Part shown: positions 36,301-48,260 of the stretch, piece by piece
How the letters are laid out: the number at the start of each line of letters is the position of its first letter
How positions within the stretch are numbered: position 1 is the first letter of the stretch
Assembly: GCA_023213395.1 (NCBI GenBank)
Contig: CM041465.1
Location: 12,214,001-12,278,000 of the forward strand
Origin: Cycas panzhihuaensis
Taxonomy: Eukaryota > Cycadophyta
DNA length: 64,000 bases
Reading direction: 5' to 3'
Notes under the pieces: generated by a model
Told to the model about the DNA's origin: nothing
Databases searched by the model: none
Seen by the model: only the letters and a program-made list of their open reading frames with translations
Translations under genes and position numbers: made by a program

Positions 36301-37140
36301 GAGAATTTGAGCATTGCGCACCCTTTAGCCTGGTAATTCCACTAATTTGTAATTAGGGCCCAAAGGCTTGAATCCTCTATCCACATCATCTTAAATCTAA
36401 AAGGGGATCCTATGAACTTCTTTTTATTAGCGAAGCTTAAGATCAACAGAGAGTGATCTGAAACCAATTTAGGCACCATTTCCAAAGTAATATTACTATA
36501 CAAGCTAGTCTAAGAAAAAATTGTTAGGATTCTATCCAGCTTGACCTGGATGTGATGCTCCCCAAGTCTTCTGTTAGACTAGATATACTTCAAGCCATGT
36601 AGGGGGATGTCCATTACAGTACTCTTTTGTATGAATTCCCCCAAGTCTTCCATGCTCTTAGTCCATCCCCCCTACCTCCCTTTCTTTTTCCTAAGTGAGA
36701 GGCTCGTATTCATATCTTCAACTATCATCCATAGGCCTCTCCAGTTCTTATGGGTCTCCAACAATCTATCCCACAAGTGTTTTCTCTCATCTTGCATTAG
36801 GGGGGTATAGACATTCATAACTAGTCATTTTATATTGGATTTTTTACTCATTAGCTAGGTGGAGAGGAAGTACTCCTCAAAGATATATAGTTCCCATTCC
36901 CATCTTCTAGGATTCCATAAAGTAACCAGGCTGCCAGAGCCTTTACTCCCATCTCTTGCGATTGTACCTACTCCCCTCCAAACCTTCTTGAGAACAAAAT
37001 CCTTATTCCCCTTTTCAAGTTTTTTCTCCTATAGAAGAAAAATATCTAGATCATGTTTAGATCATATTTCTCTAGCCATTCTATATTTTGAGGGGCCATT
37101 CAAACCCCTGATATTCCAGGATGCTAGATTCATAATGGCC
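36301..37140 (-). pseudogene. LINE endonuclease (APE type)
   Basis: Minus-strand pieces in order: SGSLVTLWNPRRWEWE near 36910, LVMNVYTPLMQDERKHLWD near 36790, WRGLWMIVEDMNTSLS near 36720 (normally GGDFN), DIPLHGLKYI near 36600, LDRILT near 36545 and LVSDHSLLILSF near 36445. The catalytic SDH remains, but the GGDFN motif is damaged. Several stops. The intact enzyme would nick target DNA for reverse transcription. Confidence 0.75.
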
Positions 37141-37798
37141 CATCCTTCTTTTGATACTTCTTTTTTTATTTTTTACTTCTTAATTTGGGGCCCTGCCCAC
37201 CAATGTCCCTGAGAGTTCTTTGACTCCCTTGATCAATCTAAGCCATTGCCTCCCTTTCTCTCATGGTTTTGGAGGACGGTCTTCCTGGTCTTTTTTCACT
37301 TCCTAAATATGGACCTTTTATCTAATCTGAATCTTTGGTATCCTCTTGCAAACCTTTTCTAACTTTCCAAATCCTCCTTGCCTTTCAACCTTCTTAGTGA
37401 GAGTTTGTCTCTTCCTGCATCCCTTCCCCCACCTTTAGTGGGGTTACCTCTTCTGCAAGGTTTAACTCCCTTACCAGATTCTAGGCATTTTCTTTGCTAA
37501 GGCCTTCCTCCTTTCCTTTAATCTCCCCTTCTTTGAAGAGAGTATCCTCCTTCTCTAAATCAAGATCCTTTTTAGGGTCTACTAGGATATCCTCCTCTTT
37601 TCCAGTTCCTGCCTAGTCTGAATCCTCAACCTCTTTCCTAGCATCAATTTGGATCAAAACCTATCTTTCACCCTAGGCAAATTCTTGAGATCGGACCTCG
37701 ATTCCTTTCTCCTTCTCTTCCATTTGGATCTCTATCTTAGGTTCCCCGAGGTAACTCTGAGGGAGATGACCTTGATGCTTACAAACCAAGCATCTAAC
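37141..37798 (-). pseudogene. LINE ORF1 end with zinc knuckle
   Basis: At the 5' end of the LINE the minus strand reads CLVCKHQGHLPQSY (37750-37795), a CCHC zinc knuckle with the last Cys changed to Tyr, as in plant L1 ORF1 proteins. It is followed by an acidic stretch (KIEIQMEEKEKGIEV) and a low-complexity linker. The element is truncated at 37798 just before the knuckle. Confidence 0.65.
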
Positions 37799-37815
37799 TA
37801 CATCAAATGTTCTTT

Positions 37816-38323
37816 AATAAAATAGAAGAAAGAGGGTATTTTCATGATAAAAATAATCTAATTTAATGGCTAAAAGAAAAAGGTATTTTTACCCTTTAAT
37901 GATAGAATTCCTATAAGAATCAAGATTGTATATGCTAAGAAAGAAGAGATACATAATAATACTTTGATTGATAATTTAAAAATATGATTATGAAGAGTTC
38001 ATACAAATAGAAATTACCCAAAGGGTGTTCGACTAAACAAAATAACCTTCCCTGCCAAAGCTTGTTTCAAAGAACTATTATTTTATTACAAAGTTTAATA
38101 CCAATACACAACAAGTCCTTCTTGTTAGGATGTTTTAACTTTGAAACACCTAGTTTGTAAATTAGGATATTAGGTGAGGATGTTAGTAAATTCATATGTA
38201 ACATCCTTAGGAGGTAATTGCTTCTATTTAATTAAGTACTCCTAAATTATCTTTAATTATAACTATTTCTTATGGGTCCTAATGATGGTTTTAGGAATAA
38301 TAACTAGTTTTCCTTTTTTATCT
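37816..38323. other. AT-rich DNA between LINE and second gag-only element
   Basis: No gene or domain was recognised. The last five bases (TATCT) are the target duplication of the next element. Confidence 0.5.
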
Positions 38324-38543
38324 TGTTGAAAATTATAACTTGCAATAAGATATTTGCAATAGAACAAAAGCACCTCCATAAGATCGAATGGTACCCTTAA
38401 GGTACCTCTATTGTATTAACAAAACATCATTATAATAGATTACAATATGATACACAATATTGTGTATTTATAATACAAGTCATGATGGAAGAGTAGGACC
38501 CACTCGCATGTGGGAAAAATCAAAGTGCATTAATATTCCAACA
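38324..38543 (-). repeat. 3' LTR, 220 bp
   Basis: Pairs with 41250-41481. Shares ATATGATACACAATATTGTG and CAAGTCATGATGGAAGAGTA. It lacks an insertion of about 10 bp (AACTAAATAG region) present in the partner. Confidence 0.92.
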
Positions 38544-38745
38544 CTCCCCCTTAATGCATATTTGGGTCATTTGTACTTGTAATGCCTTGTCCTCAGAAAT
38601 GTCTTTGTTGTATAATGATGTCTTCATCTTCATTTTCATCTTCAATTCTATACTGATGCCTTTGTAAGATGATATCCTTAGCTTGATTTCCATCTTCAAT
38701 TCTGTAGTGATGACGTTAATGTAGCTGCTCTAGCAAGTACAAATT

Positions 38746-39594
38746 CTAATTCTTTATTATGCCTTGTCTAGTCCGAATTTTATGTAGATCTTGTAAACAA
38801 CCATCTTCAATCATAACTTGCCTGTCATCATTATCCTGTATAAACTCTTGAACACCATATACAATGATGATTTCTTCAACCTTTGGAGTGGAATCTTGAT
38901 TATCTTGCATACTCTTTGAACTTGAATCAATGCTCAAAGAAGGAACATCATTCAAACTTGAATAAATACTTAAAGTAGGAATATCATCAATGTAAGACTC
39001 ATCCTTTATAGGACCATCGGATTCATATTCAATCTCTCTTGAAATCATGGTGTCATCTATATACACCTTTATCAACTCATCAGTTTCAATATCTTCATTA
39101 GTGGTTGTAGTCTTATCAATGCATTTAACCATCGTTTCCTTACATTCAATAGAAATTTCACCAGTACTCATATATTCTTCATCTTGACATGTCACTTCAT
39201 TAGTGTTGTTGATATTTTCTTCATTTATTATACCTGTACCATAACCATAACTAACCCTAATTACCTTTTCAATCATTCGTTGTGTCTCTTCAAGAGTTTG
39301 TTAAAATACTTCTCTTAGAAAATCCCAAGCTTCTTTAGCGGTACTTACATGTAGAATTATAGGAATGATAAAATGATATTTGGAAGGAAGATCAACCTCA
39401 TTGAATGCAGCATGAATCATAATGAATGCCTTTCTATTTTTCTTCTCAAATATTTCCTTTTCTTCTTCATCCTTAGGGATATCATATTTATCAGTAACAA
39501 TCTTCCACAAATCTCTAGCTATGAATAAACATCTCATTTTAATTGTCCAAAAGAAGTAATCTTCACCATTACACTTAAGTACTGGAAGAAACAA
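38746..39594 (-). pseudogene. Gag head plus acidic tail, one frame with a single stop
   Basis: Starts at 39594: LKCNGEDYFFWTIKMRCLFI, RDLWKIVTDKYDIP, KKNRKAFIMIHAAFNEV and STAKEAWDFLREVF, a copia Gag (UBN2/DUF4219-like) N-terminal domain. A TAA near 39300 stops the frame, but the same frame then runs on to 38746 for about 176 codons of Asp/Glu/Ser/Thr-rich sequence (for example SDGPIKDESYIDDIP). Reading across the stop gives about 283 codons. The stop is compatible with CAA to TAA. There is no zinc knuckle. The function of the tail is unknown. Confidence 0.68.
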
Positions 39595-41237
39595 ATCCCT
39601 TAGTTAGTATTCATTTGTTTTAGGAATATACATAACTACATCATTATCCTCCATGATTGTAAATGTCATTTCCTAACACCACATCCCATTTTTCAACCAA
39701 TAAACTCACTTATCATTGGTAACTTGCCTATTGACCACTTTGAATAAAATTTCTTATATCTCATATCTCTCACATCATTGACTTTATCATCTTATCATTG
39801 CCTTATGTATTTCTCATATCGCCAAATAGTCACATAGAATCCAAACACTCACTTCACCAAATCAATGCCTCATAAATCTCACAATGATCATACATGTCAT
39901 ATGTCGCTACTAAGATACACACTTCACTTGATTGCCTAAAACATAACTCATACCATTATACCACTCAACAATTTTGCTTCCCTGCAACTCATATATCTTC
40001 AACAAAAATTCATCCTTCTTTATCCATTCAATCAATTAGAACACATCATTAAACATGCATAATCTCATCCTTAAAACATGCTTAACAAATGTCCAATCTT
40101 ATCGTGTAACCTCACATGTAACAAGTACTTCATTGCCTTAAATCACCATTTTTCTTATCCTCAAATTTGCCTTATCATGCCCATAAAGCTCCTTCACATA
40201 AATCACATTCCAAGAAGCATTAAGTTTTTGTATACCATCCAACGCATTCATGTAAACATATGTACTATCGCTTCATCACCATACTATGTCATCATCACAA
40301 TAGCTCTCTCATACAAACACATGTAAGAAGGCACTTAATTTTCCATTAAACAATCACCATCATGCACCTCAAATCACCAATAGAGTACCAAATACATTCA
40401 CATCAACATAACTTAATGTTGTCTCACATTACAATAGCACTCTCCCATGCACAACATATGTAAGAGAGACTCAAACAATCACCTCATATTGCAACATTAC
40501 CTAACTTATGTAAATCACATGTAAGATAGCACTATGCCAATGCCAAATGTCACTACTTTGTCACCAATTAAGAGTGCAAAACACTTATATCACCTCATTA
40601 CCATTACCTCATTCACATCACGATATCAATATGGAATCCTTAAATTCCTCAAAAACTTATTTCTGAAAAAAAAATATAGCTCAAAAATACATAAAATATG
40701 GATGGAAATGATAGCCTCTAAAATATAATTCTAATGATTTAGATGAAATTGAATTCTGATATCTAGATCAAAAGTTATGCCCTTTCTAAGAACTTTATAA
40801 TTAGGGTTTCTAGGGACTATAATAGTATCTTCTAATAAATTACTAATAACTTTTTACTCTAAACTTTAATGAACCTCAAACTATATCCATTAGAAAGTAA
40901 ATTAAGAAACACATAGAATTAAAAAAAAATTGAGGTCATTTGGATACCTGTAGCCAAAGTTATGACTCTTTGAAGTTGAGGTTGTAAATCTGTCCCAAAA
41001 ATACGACAATGGAAAAAAAAGCAGACCAAAATTAATTCTACTATAATTTTCATACTTTCACCCCAAAATCTATAGTGCAACCACTCAAATTTTATAGAAC
41101 AAGCCATTTCATCTCAATTTCACTATTACTTTTTAGAAATTTTAATATTTATTCTCTCGAATATGCTTTTAACCCTTGATAGCACCTCCTAAATCACCGC
41201 TCAAACACTGAACAAAAACACCTATCTCAACTTGGGT
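39595..41237. other. Leader of gag-only element, no gene seen
   Basis: AT-rich, CA-rich stretch between primer site and gag in element orientation. Several short similar phrases recur (for example CATATGTAAGA, CACATGTAAGA near 40320-40525), but no domain is visible on either strand. Confidence 0.5.
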
Positions 41238-41249
41238 GCTCTGATACCA
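41238..41249 (-). promoter_or_regulatory. Primer-binding site for initiator tRNA-Met
   Basis: The minus strand reads TGGTATCAGAGC, directly against the 5' LTR. Confidence 0.92.
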
Positions 41250-41481
41250 TGTTGAAAAATAGAACTTGTAATAAGATATTTGCAATAGAACTAAATAGAA
41301 CAAAAGCACCTCCATAGGAACGAACGATACACTTAAAGGTACCTCCATTATATTAACAAAACATTATTACAACAAATTACAATATGATACACAATATTGT
41401 GTATTTACAATACAAGTCATGATGGAAGAGTAGGACCCACTTGCATGTGGGACAAATCAAATGTGCATTAATATTCCAACA
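41250..41481 (-). repeat. 5' LTR, 232 bp
   Basis: Partner of 38324-38543. Starts TGTTGAAAAA in plus orientation, ends CCAACA and is followed by TATCT. Confidence 0.92.
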
Positions 41482-41530
41482 TATCTAAGAGTGAAAAAAT
41501 TAATTGTACTAAAGCATGGGCACTAGGGAA

Positions 41531-41918
41531 TGTTTACTCTAATTTTCCTTTCACAAATAATAAAATAATAGATCAAAGGACATAAGGTAAGGACTTAGAT
41601 CATCCAACTCATGCTAAATTTTAACAAATAAATAAACTTAATATATAAATATAACCACCAAATAGGCACCAAAATATATAGTAATATGCTCTCTTGATAT
41701 GATTTCAACATAATAAATCATGTATATTTTATAGGGCCTTAAGTATGTAATAATGGTTAATTTATATAGAATCTTATTAGAGAGAGATGTGACTGGCAAT
41801 CTTATTAGGGGGACTAAATGACCTGTGTATAAAGGGTGATAGCCAACATTAATAATCTAGTTCTTTTATCACATGTTCTAGTAGTTTTGCTCCATGATTA
41901 GAAATTAATTATATAATA
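41531..41918 (-). repeat. 3' LTR of chromovirus A
   Basis: Lies just beyond the polypurine tract (GGTCCCCTCCCCT in plus, 41919-41931) of a minus-strand chromovirus. Aligns loosely with the LTRs at 57195-57535 and 63469-63825 (shared CTCTTGATAT..CATAATAA..TG blocks). The plus-strand ends are TG...ATA. The left edge is approximate. Confidence 0.6.
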
Positions 41919-41931
41919 GGTCCCCTCCCCT

Positions 41932-42204
41932 AAGATGTTGAATCTACAAAGCGAAGGAGATGTGGATACTAATTTATAAACTCTGTTGATTCCCACATCA
42001 CTTCTTCTAGATCACAACTGGCCCACTACACTAAATACTCAGAGATGGTCTAATCATGTAGATGGCATTACCTTATAGCTAAGATGTAATTTGGAGGGGC
42101 CATGAGGACTTATTATTCATAAAAAATGGGGAGCATAGCCTAGGAAACAACAACTTACTAAGATACTTTTTCAAATAGGAGACATAAAAAATATTATATA
42201 TTTG
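41932..42204 (-). pseudogene. Chromovirus A integrase C-terminus with chromodomain
   Basis: The minus strand reads IYNIFYVSYLKKYLSKLLFP (about 42140-42200) and, after degraded text, EYLV-WASCDLEEVMWEST and FINQYPHLLRFVDS (about 41940-42030). This matches the chromovirus pattern VFHVSQLKK ... EYLVKWxG..xExTWE..EF...P.L. The conserved Lys is a TAG stop. The reading frame continues across the Tat2 insertion at 62925, which fixes the insertion point. Confidence 0.78.
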
Positions 42205-42209
42205 AGTGT

Positions 42210-44974
42210 TGTTTCCTGGCTACCAGGAATGGGCATGGACACGTCAACCCAGGTAAGTGCAGGTACACTTCTATCCCTTGCCTTTGTCATTTCAAGGAAA
42301 GGTAAATCAAAGCATTTCTTTTGCATTGCATGATTGATTGGTTCATTTGAGTGATCATCCTACATCTGTTGCATGATATTATCCTAGCCTATGATGATTT
42401 AGGGATATGAATCCCATGGTGGTCCATAACCCTCCTCCATGTCTCCATACTATCCCAAGTACTAATCAAGCCTTGTGACCTAATCACCATTCCATTGACA
42501 TGCCTCAAGCTCTAACACCTCACTTAGGTATGGTTGGCATTTCCTCATTTGTTTACCGACTTTTTGGGAACTTCTTGACTTTGGTACTTCACCCAGTATA
42601 GGTCTCTTTGGTCCTGTAACTGTCTCTTGCTACCCAGAGAGAGTGTCATGCCTCCTTAGGCCTAAGGTACCTCCCTTTTGGGCTTCCAAACTCTTCTTTC
42701 TTTTCTTTTTGCCTATATGCTTTTGCCGCACTGCGGTAAAGATCATGGTACCACCACAAAATTTACGGTACCACAAAGTTTACTCTTGGGTGGCTGTTAT
42801 ACATTATTTTTTAAAATTTGTCATGGCAAATTTCACATTTATTATAAATTTCCCATGTGGAAGAAACATATTCCTAGCCTAATCCAAATCCTAACTACTC
42901 AATTGAGCTAGGGTTGGGTTTAAAACCCAAAAGACCCTCATTTCTAGTCTCTTCCACTCTAAAAAAAATCTCTCTCTCTCTCACTCATTCTTCACAACTC
43001 CTTGTAGAAGTGCCTTGCAACACTTGGCATACTAGCTCTCTAGCCTGAGTTCAACCCTTTGCAGCTCTAGATCTATAGCAGTAGGCCTAAAATAAGGCTA
43101 CCTTAAGGAAAGATACTCTCCAAGCTTGCCTCCAAGCACAACTATCACACTTGTCTTCAGATCTTACAGTCTCCATAGGGTTTCACCTATAAAGCTTACA
43201 GGGCTGCCCTTATTCCCTATTCTCTCAAGTAGATCTACTCCTAATTTACCCATAGCAAGTATTCCTTCCTCTTTATTTCACTTTGCTCCCTTTAGATTGT
43301 TGAAAAGTAGTTTGAATGCCCTGCAACACCCCCATCTCTCAATTTTCCTATTGCACATAGGAGGCAAATCCTCCTCTTTTCTTGCCTGTCCATTATTCCT
43401 TCTAGATCTTCCCTAGTTTCTCCAAGGAGGCAATGAGGAAGAGGTCTCAAAAGGGTAAGTGAAAGGAGCCAAGGTATGTTCCATAACCTAGCTAGCCTTC
43501 TCCTCAAGGGTAGCCCCCTTCTCCCCTTTCCTCTTTCTCCTCTCTGCTTCCCTTGGGCTGCCAAAGATCTTCCATAAGAGAGGTCACTGCTGGAAGCAAT
43601 GTACATAGCCTATTATTGCACTTGCTCCCAGCTTTGTGAGCCTCACATGGGCAAGAATTGCAGCCCCTAGTCAAACCCTACCTATCTTTGGGTGTTAGAT
43701 TAGTTAGAGGTTGCAAAAGTTGCACGTCACAACTTTTGCAACATTAGCAGCATTTACAACTTTGTTGCAACCTGTCACCCATATGTTGAGCCTTAATTGC
43801 ACCATCTTTGCTTGTTGTATTTGTGCTTGGGCAGTGTGGAGGTTTGGGATCTTGGAAGGTTATCCATTCCAAGGCTAACCACCCCCTCTTTCTCTTCTTG
43901 TCTTTCTTGCAAAAAGAGAAGCTAAAGATCGTTTTTTTTTTAATGTAAAAGTCTCTTTTGGTTAAGCAAACTTGCTTTGTTTTATTTTATATATTTCATA
44001 TACACATGCATTTTATACCCTAGCAGCCTCGTGGGAGAGGGCAAACATTATTTAATTGTAGGTTTCCCGTTTGCCACACGTGGAGAAGGAGAAAGATGCT
44101 TCCATCTAGGTACATCCTTGTCTTCCTTCTTAGTATTTCATTTGAGTCTTTTGCATAGTTTTCTCTTTGCTTTTTCCTTTTCGTTTTTGCCTTTTAATTT
44201 AGAGGAAGGTAAGAAAGCCCCCCTACCCTGATCCATTGGAATCACCACATCACACCACCTACATTCAGGGATAGTAAGAGGAAGGAAAACATGACAAAGG
44301 GAGAAGCACTCCTCCAACTGCACGACTCTCTGGGTACGTTGTGTACTCTGTTTTGGCTACATGCATAACACATAAAGGGAAAAGAGGAAAAGAGAACCTA
44401 CATACATCACTTGCACATACTTAATTTTCTTACCCATTTAGGAAAGTGCATTAAGTAGAAGCCATCTTCTTTTGCATTCTTGTTTGTTGCATGTGCTTCC
44501 ACCTAGGCTAGCATCTCTTGCATGTGCCTTATGACCTCACAACTAGTTCTCTACTTTATTGCATTTGAAAATAAAACAGAGTGAGGACATTATACTAGTG
44601 AGTAAACGAGTGTGCTTTCAATTGTGTTGTCCTTTCTTTTCTTTTGAAGGAGTCCCATTTATCCTATGTGAGAAACCATTCCCTCACTTTACTTTACCTC
44701 CCTCCTTCGGCCATCCAAGTGTGGGAGGGCCTATCCCTTGAAGTTACTTGGGAAACCGAGGATACCCCTCATTTCTTCTGCCATTCAAACCAAAGTTGAG
44801 TTGCCCAGAAGAGAGTTGTGTGCCATTTATGGGTCTCGAACCTATGTTCTGACACATGGATACCCTTTATAGGTGATCTCCTCCACTTGCTGAATTGATC
44901 TTTATTTCCAAGACCTTTAGTTGATTGATCGAACCTTAACCAGGTATGGTTACCACCCCATAGGTATGATTCCA
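42210..44974 (+). repeat. Tat2 5' LTR, 2765 bp
   Basis: Starts TGTTTCCTGG and ends GATTCCA. Collinear with 60132-62919 throughout. Contains CAGGTAAGT at 42250-42258 and AT-rich promoter-like sequence (TTTATTTTATATATTTCATA near 43980). Short predicted frames inside it have no recognisable domain. Confidence 0.95.
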
Positions 44975-44976
44975 CT

Positions 44977-44994
44977 AGCGACCATACTGGGGAC
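44977..44994 (+). promoter_or_regulatory. Tat2 primer-binding site
   Basis: AGCGACCATACTGGGGAC, two bases inside the 5' LTR. Resembles the tRNA-Arg-type primer site of Ogre/Tat elements and matches the Tat1 site. Confidence 0.7.
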
Positions 44995-45222
44995 CCTCCA
45001 GTAAGGGATCAATCCTTTCTTGTTGGTGCTACTTCTTCTTGGTAGCTCTTTTTGGTTTATTGGGTAGCCCCCAATGCTCCAACTACTTTATTTCTTCCTC
45101 TTTCTTCTAACTTATAGGCAAAAATTGTATGTGATAATTCTCACGTCGCTTACGAGGTCTACCTCCACTATTAGAAGACTCTTCATATCATTATTCCCCT
45201 TTGTCAAATCTCGATTTGACTA

Positions 45223-47270
45223 TGGAGGGATTCTCTTCAAACTGGGCATATCATGCCTATGTTTCCGAATCACATGAGCCTTCTACCTCTTTCCAAGGGC
45301 CCACCCAGGAGGGTGAGGACCCTATCCTTTATTTGGATGACCAAGGACACCCACAACTTTACCACCTCTCTACTCATGAGGTAGAGGTCTCTTCTCCTCT
45401 AGAGTTCCACCACCCTGGTGGTGATTCTCATGAGGATCGCCCCATGGGGTCTGTGTCATATGAGGTTCCTTCTACCTCTTATGATTAGGAGGATACTCCT
45501 TCTATGGATGTTGTAGAATCCCTTAGCTAATGTTTTCAAGCCACTCACCTCCAACCATATCCTAAGTGGTTCGAGAGCATCTTGTGAAGCATTACATCTC
45601 CTTCCTCTACATCCACCTTACCTTGTCCATCTCGTTCAACTCCTCTACCTACAATGAGCTTGTCTCTCACTCCATCTCCTTCTCCCCATGGTCTATGTTC
45701 CTTGGGGACCACCCAAGGCATGTCCTCTTCCTAACCCGGGTTGAGCATGCCTCTTTCTAGTTAAATAACTACCCCTCCACTGACTATAGTTTATCCACTG
45801 CCTATTCGATAAAAGGGACCCATATGCGCCCCTACTTCTAGTAATGTAGGGTTTGCCCCTATATACTCTCAAGTTCAGCCTAGAGATTTCTCCCTTTACA
45901 TGCCTCCAGGCTACACCTCTAAACTGTAGGGGAATGGCAAGGGAAACTCCCTTCTAGCTTATGGGGTGGACCCTTTACACCTATATGGGGTCACACCACC
46001 CACGGGCGACCCATATGGACAGAACCCAGTCTTGCACCCCTCCTTTCCACCCTCCTATATTACACCTCATATTGTGCCTTCACAAGGAGGGCATGCCCCC
46101 TCCTAAGGAGTTATCCCTCAAACTCCTTATCAACAAGAGGTGTTTCCGCAAGGAGGGATGGGTCCCTTATACCTATCTACTCTTATGGAAGTATCCTCGA
46201 ATGTGGGATTGGATCCTTCCCACCAAACAAGAGGGGGTTCATATCCCCTTTCAAACCAAATCTCTCAAGGAGGGTTTGGGCAACCTTGTCCACCTCCTCT
46301 TCTACCTTCCATTGACCCTATGGTCCAATCAAGGGCATGTCCCTTTATGGACTATAGATCAACACCTCTCTCCATCAAGGTGCTAAGGACCAACTTACTG
46401 CCTCACCCTCCTGAGGTTCCCAAATTTGATGGGACCTCATCGCAAGACCCAATAGAGCATGTTCATAACTTTTCTAAGGCATGCATTGATTACTGGGCCT
46501 ATGACCATATCCTTATGAAACTCTTCCCACAATCCCTTCAAGGCGATGCCCTTAAGTGGTTATATCGCCTACCAACATATTCTATGTTTTCATTCCAACA
46601 ACTCGTGGATGAATTCATCGACTATTTTGATATAGATCATCCTTTTGAGAGCGGAATGAAAGCCCTCTTTTCTTTCAAATAAGGTCATGATGAGATGAAT
46701 CGTGACTTTGTGAGATACTTCCATGACCTTCTTCACTCCATAAAGGCAACTATGCCTGAGGAGTTAAAGAAGGAAGTTTTTGTCAATGCCCTACATCTTG
46801 AAGTTTACATTGAAGTCCTTAAAATAGGGGCAATAATGTGTGACTCTACCATAGCCAAATGCTTAGTGCTTGAGGTAATTGAGATCCAAGCCAGACTCAA
46901 GAAGCCCCTGAAGCCCTCACAATGTTGTGAAGTACCTCTTCCACCTCGTAAGACTAAAGTCCAACAGCTTAGCATGTCTTCTTCCCATCCAACAGAGAAG
47001 ACCTTAGATCCTCTCACTTCTACTATACATTCATTCAAATATACCATGGAGGAGATCAAACTCTAAGATACTTCATCCTCTACCTCTCATAAATGAGTTC
47101 ACCAGGCTTCTCAAGCTGCTCCCTCTAAGGGTGGTAACACCCAATCTTCTCAAGCGAGGAAGCCTGATTCCTCTCTAGAGAAGAAATGGTGTTCCATCCA
47201 TGGGGAATGTTTACATGAAGATTCACAATGTGGGGCCCAGCACCTTAGAGCCACCCCTCAATGTGATTCT
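45223..47270 (+). pseudogene. Tat2 gag (broken)
   Basis: The ATG at 45223 (MEGFSSNWAYHAYVSESH) is chosen because Tat1 starts at the equivalent place. A long Pro-rich N-terminal part follows. The Gag core at 46380-46680 reads LRTNLLPHPPEVPKFDGTSS, CIDYWAYDHILMKLFPQSLQ, GDALKWLYRLP and DEFIDYFD, with a second frame from 46695 (MNRDFVRYFHDLLHSIKA). A nucleocapsid motif at about 47185-47230 reads WCSIHGECLHEDSQC, a C-x2-H-x4-H-x4-C knuckle as in other Tat-type Gags. At least three frameshifts or stops. Confidence 0.82.
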
Positions 47271-47799
47271 TCTTCTAATTAGGCATCTAGGCCCAACTTA
47301 GACTAGCTAGTCCATAAGGATCCTTTTCCTAAGCACAGTGAGCATAACCGCAATAACCAACAAAAAGGTAACTGAAATAGAGGAAGATCCCTAAACCCTT
47401 ACCCTTCTCAAACTAAAGGAAAGGGTGCAAGGAACTTATCCTCTTCCTTTGGTTCTCTCAACCATCATACTCCTTCACCTTCTTAATCCCAAAATAGGGG
47501 AAAGAAGGTCATCCAAATGCTTGGGACCACACCATTATATACCCTAACCTAGTCTTAAGCAACTAAAGAGGCAAGCAACACCTCTTCTTCTATACTACAC
47601 TTTGATCCTGTTCTGGAGGCCCCTCCTCCAAAGGTCTCCATGCTTCCCAAGACTATCCCTATGTGCCTCGGTCGTTATGATTTTCAAATGGCTCTTCCGT
47701 AACCTACCGCAAAGGGGAAGCCTTTCTCCATTGTTGAAAAACTCCACACCATGGCCACATGGATGTCTATGATGGACATCTTGAGAAGTTACCCTAAGT

Positions 47800-48260
47800 A
47801 ATGTACACTCCTATTGGAAGCCTTGGGATTGGGTGATGCATCGATTCACACCTTGGGCATCACCCCAAGTCATGGCCTCATCATCTCTTTTGACCTCAAG
47901 GATCTCCCCCCAACCGGTGAAAGGGAATGCCAATGGCATTTCCCCTTCACCATAACTATTGACACTCTTGATTGTACTCTACAGAGAACTGTTATAGACA
48001 ATGGTTCTTCCATCAATGCTATGCCCCTTTGCATCATATAAGAGCTAGTCATTTCAGCCCTTAAAATGGTTCCATGGTAGTGCCAAGGCTACGATGGTAG
48101 CAAAAAGACACCCTTGGGATAAGTGTCCATTCCACTTATCCTTGAGGACAAGACTATTCTCATTGACATTATAGTCCTCGACGTGGACATCAACTACAAC
48201 CTCTTATTGGGATGCCCATGGCTTAATCAAATGGGAGCCATGTGCTCGTCCTGATGGGGA
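47800..48260 (+). pseudogene. Tat2 retropepsin-like protease
   Basis: The open frame 47814-48041 reads LKDLPPTGERECQWHFPF, LDCTLQRTVIDNGSSINAMP with the active-site Asp, then after a stop YNLLLGCPWLNQMGA and GQLKFVHEGQMRI at about 48205-48300. It corresponds motif by motif to Tat1. The catalytic triad DNG is intact. Confidence 0.85.

Larger units (their letters stand above)
26423..37798 (-). mobile_element. L1-type LINE, 5'-truncated, split by a copia element
   Basis: A minus-strand LINE. Its A-tail appears as a run of 17 T at 26420-26436, and it is flanked by a 17-bp target duplication (TACATCAAATGTTCTTT at 26406-26422 and 37799-37815). Domains in order from the right: zinc knuckle of ORF1, endonuclease, pre-RT segment, RT C-terminus, zf-RVT and RNase H. 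Without the copia insertion it is about 3.8 kb, shorter than a full plant L1. It is truncated at the 5' end and lacks the RT core. Stops occur throughout. Confidence 0.85.
38324..41481 (-). mobile_element. Second gag-only, non-autonomous copia-type LTR element
   Basis: Complete 3158-bp minus-strand LTR element with LTRs of 220 and 232 bp starting TGTTGA and ending CCAACA. It has a perfect TATCT target duplication (38319-38323 and 41482-41486) and an intact initiator tRNA-Met primer site. The only coding region is a Gag head joined to an acidic tail, next to the 3' LTR. No protease, integrase or RT was found. Same plan as 8408-14023, but the LTR sequences differ, so it is a related family rather than a copy. 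Confidence 0.9.

Noticed and set aside
36607-37212. Plus-strand frames of 67 and 117 codons
   Set aside because: They lie antisense to the LINE endonuclease, whose motifs are on the minus strand.
43126-43606. Open frames of about 100 codons within the Tat2 5' LTR, with similar ones in the 3' LTR
   Set aside because: They lie inside a long LTR, on both strands, with no domain and no conserved frame between the two LTR copies.
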